A stretch of DNA of 64,000 nt from Paraburkholderia fungorum. Its GTDB lineage: Bacteria; Pseudomonadota; Gammaproteobacteria; Burkholderiales; Burkholderiaceae. Location: NCBI RefSeq assembly GCF_902833645.1, contig NZ_CADFGE010000004.1:372001-436000 (forward strand), in the 5' to 3' direction. The notes beneath the pieces were generated by a model. That model searched no databases and was not told where the DNA came from. It saw only the letters and a program-made list of their open reading frames with translations. This document shows, in pieces, positions 4,775-15,056 of this stretch (position 1 is the first letter of the stretch; every line of letters starts with the position of its first letter). Both the position numbers and the translations under genes were made by a program.

Positions 4775-7700
4775 TCACTTTTTCTCGTTAAGCGGTGTCG
4801 AATGACTCCAAGGCACAACACCCGCTGTAATCCCTCCGGGCGAGGTAACGCCTAGTTCCACTGCTGTCGAACCCCCATAAGCGTGGGTAATCGCGCCCAT
4901 CAAATTCACTCTACCAAAGGGAATGGAGACATAGAACTGGTTCCCATCCCCATTCATGAATGCATTAGTCGACGACGCATCACTCGCCCCCCAAATCCAA
5001 CCAAGCGTGGCTGTAGCTCCTGGCGCCCACGATGCGGGCGGGAATGACTGACTAACACTGTATGACGTATAGATGGTACCGTCGTAGAGATTGACCGCAC
5101 CGCCCACTGCGCCTGACAGGCTACCTGCACCGACAGTTGCGTAATTAGGCTGGAGAGTACCAGCGGCAGCATCTGCATTTGCCCCCTGAGCCTGAATCGC
5201 CGCATTCAGCGTTGCATCACTGCACTGCGCCCCCGCTGGACACACCTGTGATACCAGGTCTTTCGGTTTCCGGTGTGCCGACTGGTTATACAACTCAACA
5301 TTCGATGCAGTGCTCGCCCCAACGCCGCCACCGACCAGCGCACCGCCGACGCCTGCAACCACATTGGCTGCTATGTTGCCCAGCAGTTCCGAACCGGTGG
5401 CTGATCCCACACCCTTGTAGATATCTTCCAACTGCTTCGCCATCGCTGCCGATAGCCCCGCGCCCGCTGCACCCTGAAGGGCTGTTCCGAAACTGCCACC
5501 ACCGAGCCCACCAATCAGCGCGCCCCCGGCTACGTGAAGGGCGACACGGTTCGTCCCACCCTCATCCCACGCGGCCATCCCAGCCTGGTCGCCGTTGTCT
5601 TTTGCCTCGTCGTATTTCGACTGCGCAAAGTCGCCGATGCGCCGCGAGACTGCTTCACCCGCCGCGCCCGCTGCATTCATCATGTCCGCCTGCCTGCCCA
5701 GCAGGTTGTTCACGTCCGGCGTCCTGCTGACCGTGCCGTACGTGTTCGACGTGTCGCGCTCCAGGCTCGCAATGTCCTGCGACTGGTTCGCCGTATCGGT
5801 GATCGTGACGGCACCCGCGCTGACGGCGCTTTTCGTCGTCGCACTGGCGCTGCCACTGTCATGCTGACTAAGTGAGGGCGTGACACCACCGGCGTTGTGC
5901 ACGGAACCCGTACCAGTTGTCGCATAGTTATTGCCGCCATCGCCAACCGATCCGCCCGCCGACAATCCGCTGCTTTTAGCATCGTAGTTCGAACTGTTCG
6001 CGATATCGGAGAAGGAGAGTGTGCCCGTCGTCAGACTGTTTTTATCCGGCGTGGCCGTACTGGCAATGACTGCCCCCGTCAGCTCCGTATTGCCCTTGAC
6101 AGCAATATCAAACCCACCCGTACCCGCGTGAATCCCTGCCTGTTCATTGACACCCGCGTAGCTGCGGTTGGCGTTCGCGTTCGTATGGCTGAAGCTCGCG
6201 CTGCCGCCGCCCTGGCTGATCGCAAAGCCGCCGCCCGAGCTCTCCTGATGGGCGGCGCTCGCCATCGTGTCCTGCACGCTCGCGATGTTCAGGTTGCCGC
6301 CGACATCGGCGTTCACCTGGCGACCATTCACATTCGAGCCGATTATGTTCGTATCGCCGCCCGAAATAATCGTCGCCGTGTTCGCGGCGGTCACGTGCGT
6401 GTTGTTCTGCATGGCGGCATCGCTGTTGCCGTTGCCGTGCGCCTTCGACATCGACGCATCGACTCCCCAGCCCTGCGTGCCAAAGGAGACACCGACACTC
6501 GCGCTGCTGGACTCGTTGCTGCTGCGCGTCGAGTCGGTATCGGTCGTGTTCACGAGATTCACCTGATTCCTTGCTGCAAGGATCACGTCATTCGCGTTCA
6601 CGTTCGAACCTGCAATCGTCAGGTTGCCGCCTCCCGCGCTGTTGCCAGATGAGCCGTCGCCGGTCGCCACAAACGCAGCCGTGCCGCCCGCCGTGACACC
6701 TGAGCCGCGACGGGTCGTGCTCTCTTCCGTGTAGGTGTTCCTGCTGTGGCTGCTGCCGTAACTGAGTTCGATCTTTGCTTCCGGCTTCTCGCCGCCGGCA
6801 AGCGCGCCCGCTGCGGCTCTGCCTGCGCCGATTGCATCCACCGCGCTACTTGCCGCCGCCATGCCGTGCAATGCCGCAGCACGGTCATCCTGACTGTGGC
6901 TCGCCGCATGCGCCTCGTCAACCGCGCTGGACACCGCGTCAACCACCGGAGCCTTGATCGCGAGCGTAAAGCCGCTCTGTTTGACCTCATGCGTCTCGTC
7001 GCGATGCATCGTATCGACGGCAGAGTCGATCGTGACGTTCGCGCCGGTACCGGTGACATTCTGCGCGGCAACCAGATCACTACCCGTGACATGCAGGTCC
7101 TTTCCTGCGGTAAGGTTCAGACTGCCGTTGAGCGAGCCGATCGTGCTGCCAGTGTTCGTTACCGTAACGTCGTGAGCGGTATCGGTCTGCGTCCTGCTGC
7201 CCACCGATATGCCAATTCCGCCGCTCGTGCCAAAGCCGGACTCGTGCTTCTGGTAGTAGCTCGATGTGCTCTGCGTATCCTGTGAGGTCGTGATGTTCAC
7301 GTTGCCCGCCGCAGCCAGATTCACGTCGTTCGTGCCCGCGACGGTCGAACCTTTCACGCTCAGGTCCTTGCCCGCACTGACCGTGACCGTGTCGCCGGAC
7401 ACAGTGCTACCCACGCCGATGTTCGCCTGCGTGTTCCGCATCGTGTCGGTGGTCGAGCCATGCACGAAGCTGCCACGCTTCGATTCGGTCGCCGCGTACG
7501 AATCGTGTTCCTCGCGGCCTTCGTTGATAGTCACGTCACCCGTGGCCGCAATGGTTGCGGCGCCGCTGCCCGCCGCCAGCGACGAACCCGTGAGCGTGAC
7601 GCTGCCTTTGCCGGGATCGGCACTCAGGGCCGCGAGCGTGGCATTGCCGCCCGCGATAAGGTTCGTGCCGACTGCCTGTTCGTCGTAGCTGCGGTCGGAC

Positions 7701-10700
7701 TGCTTGCGGGTTTTGTCGTCCGCGGCGACATTGTTGTAGGTCGCGGTGTTGGTCACGGTCGTGGCCGTCAGGTTGCCACCCGCGACAACCGTCATATCAC
7801 CGCCCGCGCTGAGCGTCGCCCCTTTAAGCGTCGTATCGTTACCGCTCTGCATCGCAAGGTCGCCTCCAGCACTAATGCCGCTCGTCTGGTTGAGCGTGCT
7901 GCTGGCTTCCCAATGATGCTGGTCGCTCTTCGTCACGGACTGCGACGTGTCAGACTGCACGGTATCCACCGTAATATCGTGACCCGCTGCGATCTGCGCG
8001 TTGCCGCCAGCGGCGATGTTTGCACCGTGAACTGACAGGTCATTTCCCGCCACGACAAGCAGGTCACCCGTCGATGCAATCGTGCCCTGTGTGCCCAGCA
8101 GGCTCTGGCTGATCTTGCTGTCGCCCACCGCCGAACTGACGCCCACGCTATCCACCAGCGTCGTGTTCACGATGTCATGACCGGCAAGCACGGCGACCCG
8201 GTTGCCGGTGATGCGTCCCGACGCGTTGACGACATCATTGGTCGCCGAAACTACGGTCGTGCCGCTGTCCGTGCTGCTGCCCGAACCGCTACCGATGGAG
8301 CCACCCCGGTTCAGAATGCTGGTCGCGGCAATAACGGTCTGTGTACCGCCCCTGATAACGCCTGAGTTGGTCGCGCTGCCCGTCGCGTGAATTTCCACAT
8401 CATCAGCGGCGATCAGCGCGCCGGTCGGCTTCAGGTCGTTCGCGTGGGCGTGGGCCAGATAGACGACCGGGGCCAGCACCGTTTGCGTCGTGCCATCGGG
8501 CAGCGTGACGCTCTGGCTGACCAGCCAGACGATATCGCTCGTCAGCGCATCCATCTGCGCGGCGCTCAGTGCCATGCCCGGTTCAAGATTGAATTCCTTC
8601 GCGACGTTCACGCCGCTGTTCATCAGCGCGCGATACTCGTCCTCGTTGCTGGTGTAGCCCTGCAGGTAGACCCGGCCCGTGAGCTGCGTGATCTGGTTGC
8701 GTACCATCTGTTCTTCGTACACGCCGTCACCGAGCCGCCTGATGGTCTTCGACGAATCGAGGCCGAGCGCTCCCAGCATGTAGTCGCTCGATATGAAACT
8801 CGTGTAACTCGTCAGGCGCGGATCGGTGACCACCAGATACGACGCGCCGGGGGCCGTGTTAAAGGTATACAGGCCGCTCGACGGCAGCGTGATATTCAGC
8901 GCACCGCCCGGTCCGGCAATGGACTGCGGCGCGTTAATAGTTTGTGTCTGGCCGGTGGCGAGGTTGACGGTCTGCGCACCTGTGCCGGTGATGCCGCCCA
9001 CGGTGCCGTTCGCGCCCAGCGTGCCGCCCGTCGCGCCGGTTGCGGAGTTGGCCGCCGCCACGTTCGTGTTGTCGATGTCGGTCGCGCTGATCTGCACGGT
9101 GTTGTTCGCGATGATCGTCCCACCCGTGCCGCCAATGGCGACCGGGGACAGAACTATCGACGGCTCAACCACGGTGCCGACATCGCGCGAAATGTTCTCG
9201 TTCCACGCGTAGGTCGAAACGATGTCCTGCTTCTGGTACTGGTAGAGCGTCTGGCCGATGTTGTTCACCAGCGTGCCGCCGTAGTTGCCGCTCGCCACAT
9301 CGCCGGTTGCATCAGTGCTCGCATCGGCGCTGCCAATCTGTATCGAGCCGCCCGCGCCAATGGCGCTGTACTCATTGTTCAGCGTGCCGACGTTCGCAAG
9401 CACCATGTTGCCGCCCGCCACGATCTGCGCCTGCTGCGCCTGCGGGCCGCTTACCTGGTCCTGCTGCGTGGTGGTGGTCGTGTCGCGGGCGATCTCGACA
9501 CGCTGGTAACCCTTGTGGGCGTCGTTGCGCGACGCGTATTCGGTGCCAGGATCGTAGTTGACGTGCGGATCGTAGCCGTCCCAGTAGCTGACGGTGATCG
9601 TGCCGTCGGTGTTAGCCGCCAGGGTGTTGTACCAGATCGTCTGCGGCTGGCCGTTGATGTTCACCACCAGCACCTTGTCCGTCGCATTGGGACCGGACGC
9701 CTGCGACACAACGTCCGCGCTGGAGAAGGTCGCGTTGACCGGCGCGATATAGCCGTTGTCCCACATGGCCTGTGTACAGTAACCCTTGTCGGCGTTCGTC
9801 GTCGTACAGGCCATGTACTTCGAGCGCTTGGTCTGATGTTCGGCTTCAACGCCGGTTGTCACCGTCTCGACGGTGGGCGCGGGGCGCGTATTGGTCAGCG
9901 TCTGCGTGGCAATTTCGATGCTGCCCTGCGCCTCGATCGTGGACTGGTCGTTGGTAACGGAGTAGCTGCGGTTCGCGAGCAGGCCGTTCGCATCGCGCGT
10001 GCCATCTGCAGCGATGTTGATGTCGCCGAGGCTGAAGAGGTTCGCGCCGCCCGAATTGGAGATATCGCCGGGCGAATGCAGGTTCAGTTGCGAAGCCGCG
10101 GCCATTACGGCGGCAGTGCCGGTGTTGGCGATGGAATGGCTGGCGTTCAGCGTGACCGTGTTGCCGATGATCGCTGCCGCGTTGACCAGTGACCCGCTAT
10201 GTGTCGTAACGGTATCGCCTTCGATGCGGCCTTCGTTGGTGATCGCGTTCGCCGCATTGACCGTCGTAGCCGACGAATTCAGGTCCGCGCCCGCCTGGTT
10301 GTCCACGTTCGCCGCGTTCACCGTCAGCGCGTTCACCGCGCCGAGCGTGCCCTGATTTGTGAAGGTGCCTGCTGTCGTGAACGTCAGGTCATGGTTAGCC
10401 TGGATCTGGTTGCTGCCGGTGAGCGTGTAGTCGTCGTTGACCGTGACCGCACCGTCGTTTCCGGCAATGATCCTGCCGTCCCCCGTAAGCTGGTTCGCAG
10501 TGACACCCAGATTCTGGTCACTGCCGATTGCGCCGTCCTGGTTTGCCAGCGTGCCGGCATTGACGGATATCGAGCCGCCGCTGCCCGTGTCATTACCAAT
10601 GCGGCCAGATGTGTTGTCGAGCGAAGCCGCATTCAGCGTAATCGCACCGTTGCCGTGAATCGAGCCGCCCGCATTGATGACCCCTGCGTTTGGGCCGTTG

Positions 10701-13700
10701 AGGGTGACGTTGTTTGCGCCCGAGAGCGTCGCGTTCGTGTTGTCTGCAAGCTGCGCGATAGTCAGCGTGAGGTCGTGGCCCGACACAAGCTGCGCGCCAT
10801 TCGTGTTCGACAGCGTGTCGGCGTTCACGCTCAGGTCGCCGTTGCCACCGATGGTGCCCGCACCAGCGACACCGCCCGTATTGCTGTTCGTGACGGTGGC
10901 CGCGCTGACCGTCGTCGCGCCTGATCCGGTGTTCGCGATACGCCCGTTCGTGTTGTCGAGCGATGCACCTGTCACGGCGAGCGTGGCAGCAGTGCCGTCT
11001 GCCTCGATCTGCCCGCCCGTATTGTCGATGGCGCCCAGGGTCGACACCGACACGATATCCATACCCTGAATCAGGCCAGCCCGGTTATCGAGCGTGCTGC
11101 CGGACTGCACCGTGGCCGCGCCACCCGCCGTGACGGTGCCGCCCGCATTGCCGATGCTGCCGCCCGATACCGATACATCGCCGTTGCCGCCAATCAGTCC
11201 GTTGGTCGTGTTCGTGATTGCACCGCTCGCGCTAACCGTCGCCGTGCCCGTACCGCCGTTCGCGATGGAACCGCCATCGTTGGCAACCGACTGTGCGGAG
11301 ATGGACAGCGTGTCATCGGCCTGGATCGTGCCGCCCGCGTTGTTCACTGCGCCCGTGCCCGATACCGAAACATTTTGCGCGCCGACGTAGCCGCCAGCGC
11401 TGTTGTCCAGCGAGGCGACGTGTAACGTCGCGCCCGTCTGTGCGGCCAGCGTGCCGCCCCGGTTCGAAGCCGCACCCGAGCGGACATCAAGCGCACCATT
11501 CGTCGCGATGGTGCCGCCATTGTTCGACAGTGTTCCGGTATTGACCGTTAGCGTGCCGGTGCCGGAGCTGGCAATCGTGCCGTTGTCGTTGACGAGCGCA
11601 GCAGGACCAAGCGCCAAACTGTCGCTGTTGGTCTGCAGCGTTCCGCCGGAGTTGTCGAGCGTGCCGGTCACGTCAAGGGTCGTCGTGCCCGTGCCGGTCT
11701 GCGTGATAGTGCCGCTGCGGTTGACCAGGTCCGACGCATGCAGCGCGAGCTTGTCCGCACCGAGGTTGCCGTGGCTGTTGTCGAACGTCGCGGCAGAAAG
11801 CGTGACCAGACGACCCGCCTGGATGGTGTTCGCATTCGTCAGCGTCGAACCTGCGGCCAGCGTGACATTGCCGTTCGCCGCCAGCGTGCCGCCGTTGAAC
11901 AGGCTCTGCACCGCGCCGGCAATCAGCGACTGCACCGCTGTAATTGAACCCGCGTTCGCGATCTGACCGGCCTGCACGGCCACATTGCCGTTGCCGCCGA
12001 TGGTGCCAACCCCGGTCCCACTCGCGCCATTGTTCAGCAGACCGGTTGTGGTCAGCGTGAGGCCGTCAGCGCCTAGCGCCGCAACATGGCCTCCCGTGTT
12101 GTCGAGCGAACCCGCGTTGACGGAGAGTGCGCCTGCTGCCTGCAGCGTGCCGCCCTGGTTCAGCAAGTCACTAGTTGCAGTGACGTTGAGCGTGCCACCC
12201 GAGGCGATCTGGCCACCGCGATTGGACAGTGCGCCGGCCGTGACAGTCTGCGCACCGCCCGAGGACAGTACACCGCTGTCGTTCGTGAGCGTCCCGGAGG
12301 CGCGCGTGTCCAGCGCGCCGCCCGCCGTCACCGTTGCGCCCGACAGGTTCAGATCACCGCCGCTCGCGGTCAGGACCAGCGCTCCGTTAGCCGAGGTACG
12401 GCTTCCGGCGAGATTGACCGCCGTGCCATTCAGCGCCGCATTGCCGCCCGCCGCGTTATGTCCGGTCGCGGTCAATGTGCCGCCTGCCGTCACAGAAAGG
12501 TCGCCCGCCTGCGCCAGACTGCCGTCGCCGTTCACACCTGCGCCGAGCGTGCCGGTCGAGGCGACACTACCCGCATTGACGGTCGTATTCTGCTGCGCGG
12601 CCAGCACGCCGCTGTTCGTGAGCGCGCCAGACGTGTTCGCTGTCACGTTATGCTGCGCATAGGTGGTGCCGCTGTTGTCGATACCGTCGCGCGCTGACAA
12701 GGCAAGGTTACCGCTCGCGCTAGTCTGCCCGGCAAGCGTCAACAGCCCATTGGTGCTCAATACGAGATCACCTGCCTGCGCGGCGAGAACCCCTTTATTC
12801 GACACGCCGACGCCATTCTCCGTGCCGACCAGAACGATCCTGTTCGCGTACATTCCACCAAGCTGGCTCACGTCGATGGAGACACCGGGCGCCGGGCCAT
12901 CACCCGCGACAGGCGTTGCATCAAGCGTGTCATGACTGATGCTGTTCGCACCGGTCACGACATTCAGGTTCTTCGCGTAAATTGCGGCGTTCGCCTGGAC
13001 GGCGCGCGAGAGCAGGTCCACCTGATCGGTATCGCCTGCGTTGAGTCCCGCACCCTGGATGCTGATGTTGCCGCCCGTGACGTTGAAACCGGCCAGCGAA
13101 CCATCCGGCGCAAAGTTCGGGGTGCCCGTGGTCAGGATGGCTCTGGACGTATTGATAAAGCCGCCGCCGTTCACGGCAATCCCGCTTCCGTTCGCGATGA
13201 CAACTTCCGCGCGCTGGCCCGCTACTTCCAGATGTCCGTTGATCTGGCTCGCCGCGCTGCTGTTGACCTGGTTGACAATGACGCGCGCGGACTGGCCAGG
13301 GCCGAAGTTCGGATTGCCGTTGATCATGCCCGCCTGCTGCGTCTGCACGATCGCAGGCGAATTGTTCAGGATCGCGCCTTTCGACGGCACGTCGAAGCGG
13401 CCATAGGTGTTCATCGACACGCCCGCACCGGAGGGCCGGTTGATGTTCACCTGATCCAGCCCGTTCTGTGTCTGGACCACGGACGGTGCGTGCGCGCCGC
13501 CCGGAACGATCTGCGCGCCCGACAGCGAGGGCAGCGCGCCGATGAGTGCGAGCGCGGCGAACGCAATCTGTCGTAACGAAAAAACCACACCCGGTGATGT
13601 TCTGCTGCGTACCGTGGTTTGTCCTGCCTCCTTACCCATTGCCGCAGCAGTTTCCCCGACGGCGACAAGCATTCCTCTGAGTCGGCTGTACACCAGCCTG

Positions 13701-13717
13701 TATGTCTTCCGGTTCAT
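4775..13717 (-). CDS. CdiA/BcpA-type filamentous haemagglutinin exoprotein (contact-dependent inhibition)
   Basis: 2,980 residues. An extended signal peptide (ESPR; MNRKTYRLVYSRLRGMLVAV) and hydrophobic core are cleaved near residue 68. The two-partner-secretion domain (about 69-320) has NPNF (135-138) and VIANGSGIAV. A long series of beta-helical FHA repeats follows, then FHA type-2 repeats (about 1800-2550), an Ala/Gly-rich pretoxin stretch with WDEGGTNR, the junction NVELYN (2806-2811; Burkholderia NxELYN type) and a 170-residue variable end. That end has LQPNYATVG, NLYDG, TNAFMNGDGNQF and ITHAYGGSTAVELGV, shared with the orphan module. Known family role: secreted through a CdiB pore, it delivers the C-terminal toxin to neighbouring cells. 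No cdiB/bcpB or bcpO is in the window. The toxin's activity is not recognised. Confidence 0.88.
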   Translation of the reverse strand: MNRKTYRLVYSRLRGMLVAVGETAAAMGKEAGQTTVRSRTSPGVVFSLRQIAFAALALIGALPSLSGAQIVPGGAHAPSVVQTQNGLDQVNINRPSGAGVSMNTYGRFDVPSKGAILNNSPAIVQTQQAGMINGNPNFGPGQSARVIVNQVNSSAASQINGHLEVAGQRAEVVIANGSGIAVNGGGFINTSRAILTTGTPNFAPDGSLAGFNVTGGNISIQGAGLNAGDTDQVDLLSRAVQANAAIYAKNLNVVTGANSISHDTLDATPVAGDGPAPGVSIDVSQLGGMYANRIVLVGTENGVGVSNKGVLAAQAGDLVLSTNGLLTLAGQTSASGNLALSARDGIDNSGTTYAQHNVTANTSGALTNSGVLAAQQNTTVNAGSVASTGTLGAGVNGDGSLAQAGDLSVTAGGTLTATGHNAAGGNAALNGTAVNLAGSRTSANGALVLTASGGDLNLSGATVTAGGALDTRASGTLTNDSGVLSSGGAQTVTAGALSNRGGQIASGGTLNVTATSDLLNQGGTLQAAGALSVNAGSLDNTGGHVAALGADGLTLTTTGLLNNGASGTGVGTIGGNGNVAVQAGQIANAGSITAVQSLIAGAVQSLFNGGTLAANGNVTLAAGSTLTNANTIQAGRLVTLSAATFDNSHGNLGADKLALHASDLVNRSGTITQTGTGTTTLDVTGTLDNSGGTLQTNSDSLALGPAALVNDNGTIASSGTGTLTVNTGTLSNNGGTIATNGALDVRSGAASNRGGTLAAQTGATLHVASLDNSAGGYVGAQNVSVSGTGAVNNAGGTIQADDTLSISAQSVANDGGSIANGGTGTATVSASGAITNTTNGLIGGNGDVSVSGGSIGNAGGTVTAGGAATVQSGSTLDNRAGLIQGMDIVSVSTLGAIDNTGGQIEADGTAATLAVTGASLDNTNGRIANTGSGATTVSAATVTNSNTGGVAGAGTIGGNGDLSVNADTLSNTNGAQLVSGHDLTLTIAQLADNTNATLSGANNVTLNGPNAGVINAGGSIHGNGAITLNAASLDNTSGRIGNDTGSGGSISVNAGTLANQDGAIGSDQNLGVTANQLTGDGRIIAGNDGAVTVNDDYTLTGSNQIQANHDLTFTTAGTFTNQGTLGAVNALTVNAANVDNQAGADLNSSATTVNAANAITNEGRIEGDTVTTHSGSLVNAAAIIGNTVTLNASHSIANTGTAAVMAAASQLNLHSPGDISNSGGANLFSLGDINIAADGTRDANGLLANRSYSVTNDQSTIEAQGSIEIATQTLTNTRPAPTVETVTTGVEAEHQTKRSKYMACTTTNADKGYCTQAMWDNGYIAPVNATFSSADVVSQASGPNATDKVLVVNINGQPQTIWYNTLAANTDGTITVSYWDGYDPHVNYDPGTEYASRNDAHKGYQRVEIARDTTTTTQQDQVSGPQAQQAQIVAGGNMVLANVGTLNNEYSAIGAGGSIQIGSADASTDATGDVASGNYGGTLVNNIGQTLYQYQKQDIVSTYAWNENISRDVGTVVEPSIVLSPVAIGGTGGTIIANNTVQISATDIDNTNVAAANSATGATGGTLGANGTVGGITGTGAQTVNLATGQTQTINAPQSIAGPGGALNITLPSSGLYTFNTAPGASYLVVTDPRLTSYTSFISSDYMLGALGLDSSKTIRRLGDGVYEEQMVRNQITQLTGRVYLQGYTSNEDEYRALMNSGVNVAKEFNLEPGMALSAAQMDALTSDIVWLVSQSVTLPDGTTQTVLAPVVYLAHAHANDLKPTGALIAADDVEIHATGSATNSGVIRGGTQTVIAATSILNRGGSIGSGSGSSTDSGTTVVSATNDVVNASGRITGNRVAVLAGHDIVNTTLVDSVGVSSAVGDSKISQSLLGTQGTIASTGDLLVVAGNDLSVHGANIAAGGNAQIAAGHDITVDTVQSDTSQSVTKSDQHHWEASSTLNQTSGISAGGDLAMQSGNDTTLKGATLSAGGDMTVVAGGNLTATTVTNTATYNNVAADDKTRKQSDRSYDEQAVGTNLIAGGNATLAALSADPGKGSVTLTGSSLAAGSGAATIAATGDVTINEGREEHDSYAATESKRGSFVHGSTTDTMRNTQANIGVGSTVSGDTVTVSAGKDLSVKGSTVAGTNDVNLAAAGNVNITTSQDTQSTSSYYQKHESGFGTSGGIGISVGSRTQTDTAHDVTVTNTGSTIGSLNGSLNLTAGKDLHVTGSDLVAAQNVTGTGANVTIDSAVDTMHRDETHEVKQSGFTLAIKAPVVDAVSSAVDEAHAASHSQDDRAAALHGMAAASSAVDAIGAGRAAAGALAGGEKPEAKIELSYGSSHSRNTYTEESTTRRGSGVTAGGTAAFVATGDGSSGNSAGGGNLTIAGSNVNANDVILAARNQVNLVNTTDTDSTRSSNESSSASVGVSFGTQGWGVDASMSKAHGNGNSDAAMQNNTHVTAANTATIISGGDTNIIGSNVNGRQVNADVGGNLNIASVQDTMASAAHQESSGGGFAISQGGGSASFSHTNANANRSYAGVNEQAGIHAGTGGFDIAVKGNTELTGAVIASTATPDKNSLTTGTLSFSDIANSSNYDAKSSGLSAGGSVGDGGNNYATTGTGSVHNAGGVTPSLSQHDSGSASATTKSAVSAGAVTITDTANQSQDIASLERDTSNTYGTVSRTPDVNNLLGRQADMMNAAGAAGEAVSRRIGDFAQSKYDEAKDNGDQAGMAAWDEGGTNRVALHVAGGALIGGLGGGSFGTALQGAAGAGLSAAMAKQLEDIYKGVGSATGSELLGNIAANVVAGVGGALVGGGVGASTASNVELYNQSAHRKPKDLVSQVCPAGAQCSDATLNAAIQAQGANADAAAGTLQPNYATVGAGSLSGAVGGAVNLYDGTIYTSYSVSQSFPPASWAPGATATLGWIWGASDASSTNAFMNGDGNQFYVSIPFGRVNLMGAITHAYGGSTAVELGVTSPGGITAGVVPWSHSTPLNEKK

Positions 13718-14089
13718 TTTTATGCTTCGTATTACGGACTATTAACCGGCCGTAAACTAGCGGAGATCGAACCAATGGAATGTCCACAAATCGTAAAATT
13801 CGCGGCACAGCAACGTTTGCATCAATTCGGACTGTTCCGATGGAACCGTCCGGCGAAATGGCCTAACGCGCGCAGGCATGATGCGCACGGGCAAACACGC
13901 GGATAAAAAAAGCCCGCGCGATGCGGGCTGAACAACCAGGTCAACGGGAGGGGGCAACAGGGACCGGGATAGACAGAGGAATACGCTGGGCTTAAGAGGC
14001 CAGTTAAAAAAGGCTGCTCCGTACGCCTGAAGATGTTACTGAAGACGAGGGCGCAGCCGAATTTCAGGAATGCTTGGTGAACTGGCGTC
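13718..14089. other. 372-bp intergenic region, exoprotein gene 5' side and kyn operon 3' side
   Basis: No gene is seen. The region must hold the promoter of the exoprotein gene (minus strand), but no clear -35/-10 pair or strong SD is visible. It also contains the terminator of the kyn operon at 13904-13930. Confidence 0.5.
13904..13930 (-). terminator. terminator of the kynBUA operon
   Basis: On the minus strand the stem AGCCCGC/GCGGGCT with an ATCGC loop is followed by seven T residues. It lies 160 nt past kynA. Confidence 0.8.
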
Positions 14090-15046
14090 TTAAAGCATCG
14101 TCCTCACATGCCAAAGCTCAGGAAACAGAACCACATCCAGCATCTTGCGCAGATAAGGCGCGCCGCTTGTACCGCCGGTACCTTGCTTGAATCCGATGAT
14201 CCGCTCGACGGTCGTCACATGCCTGAAGCGCCACTGCCGAAATGCGTCCTCCAGATCGACAAGTTCCTCCGCCATCTCGTACAACTCCCAATGTTGCGAA
14301 GGATTCCGATAGACCTCCAGCCAGGCTGCTTCGACAGAAGCATCATGGACAGTCGGCTGTGTCCAGTCTCTCTCCAACCTGGACGGTGAAATTGCAAACC
14401 CACGCCGCGCCAGCAAGCGCACGACTTCGTCGTAGAAAGAAGGTGATTCCAGCGAGGCCTTCACCTCTGCGAATACATCGGCACGATGCGCATGCGGCTT
14501 CAGCATCTGCTCATTCTTATTGCCGAGCAAAAACTCGATCTGCCGATACTGATAAGACTGGAATCCGGAAGAGCTACCCAGGTAAGGCCGCATAGCCGTG
14601 TACTCGGACGGCGTCATCGTCGCAAGAACGCTCCATGCCTGCACGAGCTGCTCCATGATCCGCGACACGCGTGCGAGCATCTTGAACGCTGGCGGCAACT
14701 CATCGCGATGCACGGCGTTCAACGCAGCGCGCAGCTCATACAGCGCGAGCTTCATCCACAACTCACTCGTCTGGTGCTGGATGATAAACAGCATCTCGTT
14801 GTGAGCCGGCGACAACGGATGCTGCGCGTCCAACACCTTCCCCAGCGAAAGATAATCGCCGTAACTCATCGACTCCGAAAAATCGAGTTGCGCGTCATGC
14901 CAGCCATCGCCGGAATCTGCGGCAGCAGCGGCCGTAGCGGAAGCCGCCGCCGGAGCCGAATGGACAGCCCCACTGCCGTGCCCAAACGGACAGCCTTGCG
15001 CCGGCTTCTCTTCCGGCAATCCCGGCGTTTGCATGTGATCGGTCAT
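14090..15046 (-). CDS. kynA: tryptophan 2,3-dioxygenase
   Basis: 318 residues. This haem enzyme opens the indole ring of L-tryptophan to give N-formylkynurenine, the first step of the kynurenine pathway. Family signatures are SYGDYLSLGKVLDAQHPLS, HNEMLFIIQHQTSELWMKL, SSGFQSYQYRQIEFLLGNKN and, near the end, WRFRHVTTVERIIG (the His is the expected haem ligand) followed by GTGGTSG. The first 55 residues are a low-complexity Ala-rich extension typical of Burkholderia versions. The last gene of kynBUA, it starts 10 nt after kynU. Confidence 0.96.
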   Translation of the reverse strand: MTDHMQTPGLPEEKPAQGCPFGHGSGAVHSAPAAASATAAAAADSGDGWHDAQLDFSESMSYGDYLSLGKVLDAQHPLSPAHNEMLFIIQHQTSELWMKLALYELRAALNAVHRDELPPAFKMLARVSRIMEQLVQAWSVLATMTPSEYTAMRPYLGSSSGFQSYQYRQIEFLLGNKNEQMLKPHAHRADVFAEVKASLESPSFYDEVVRLLARRGFAISPSRLERDWTQPTVHDASVEAAWLEVYRNPSQHWELYEMAEELVDLEDAFRQWRFRHVTTVERIIGFKQGTGGTSGAPYLRKMLDVVLFPELWHVRTML

Positions 15047-15056
15047 TACGTGTTCC

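Noticed and set aside
8387..10192. 601-codon open frame on the plus strand
   Set aside because: It is antisense to the exoprotein gene, where GC-rich repetitive coding DNA keeps several frames open. It has no SD and a composition rich in Arg, Val and His typical of shadow frames.
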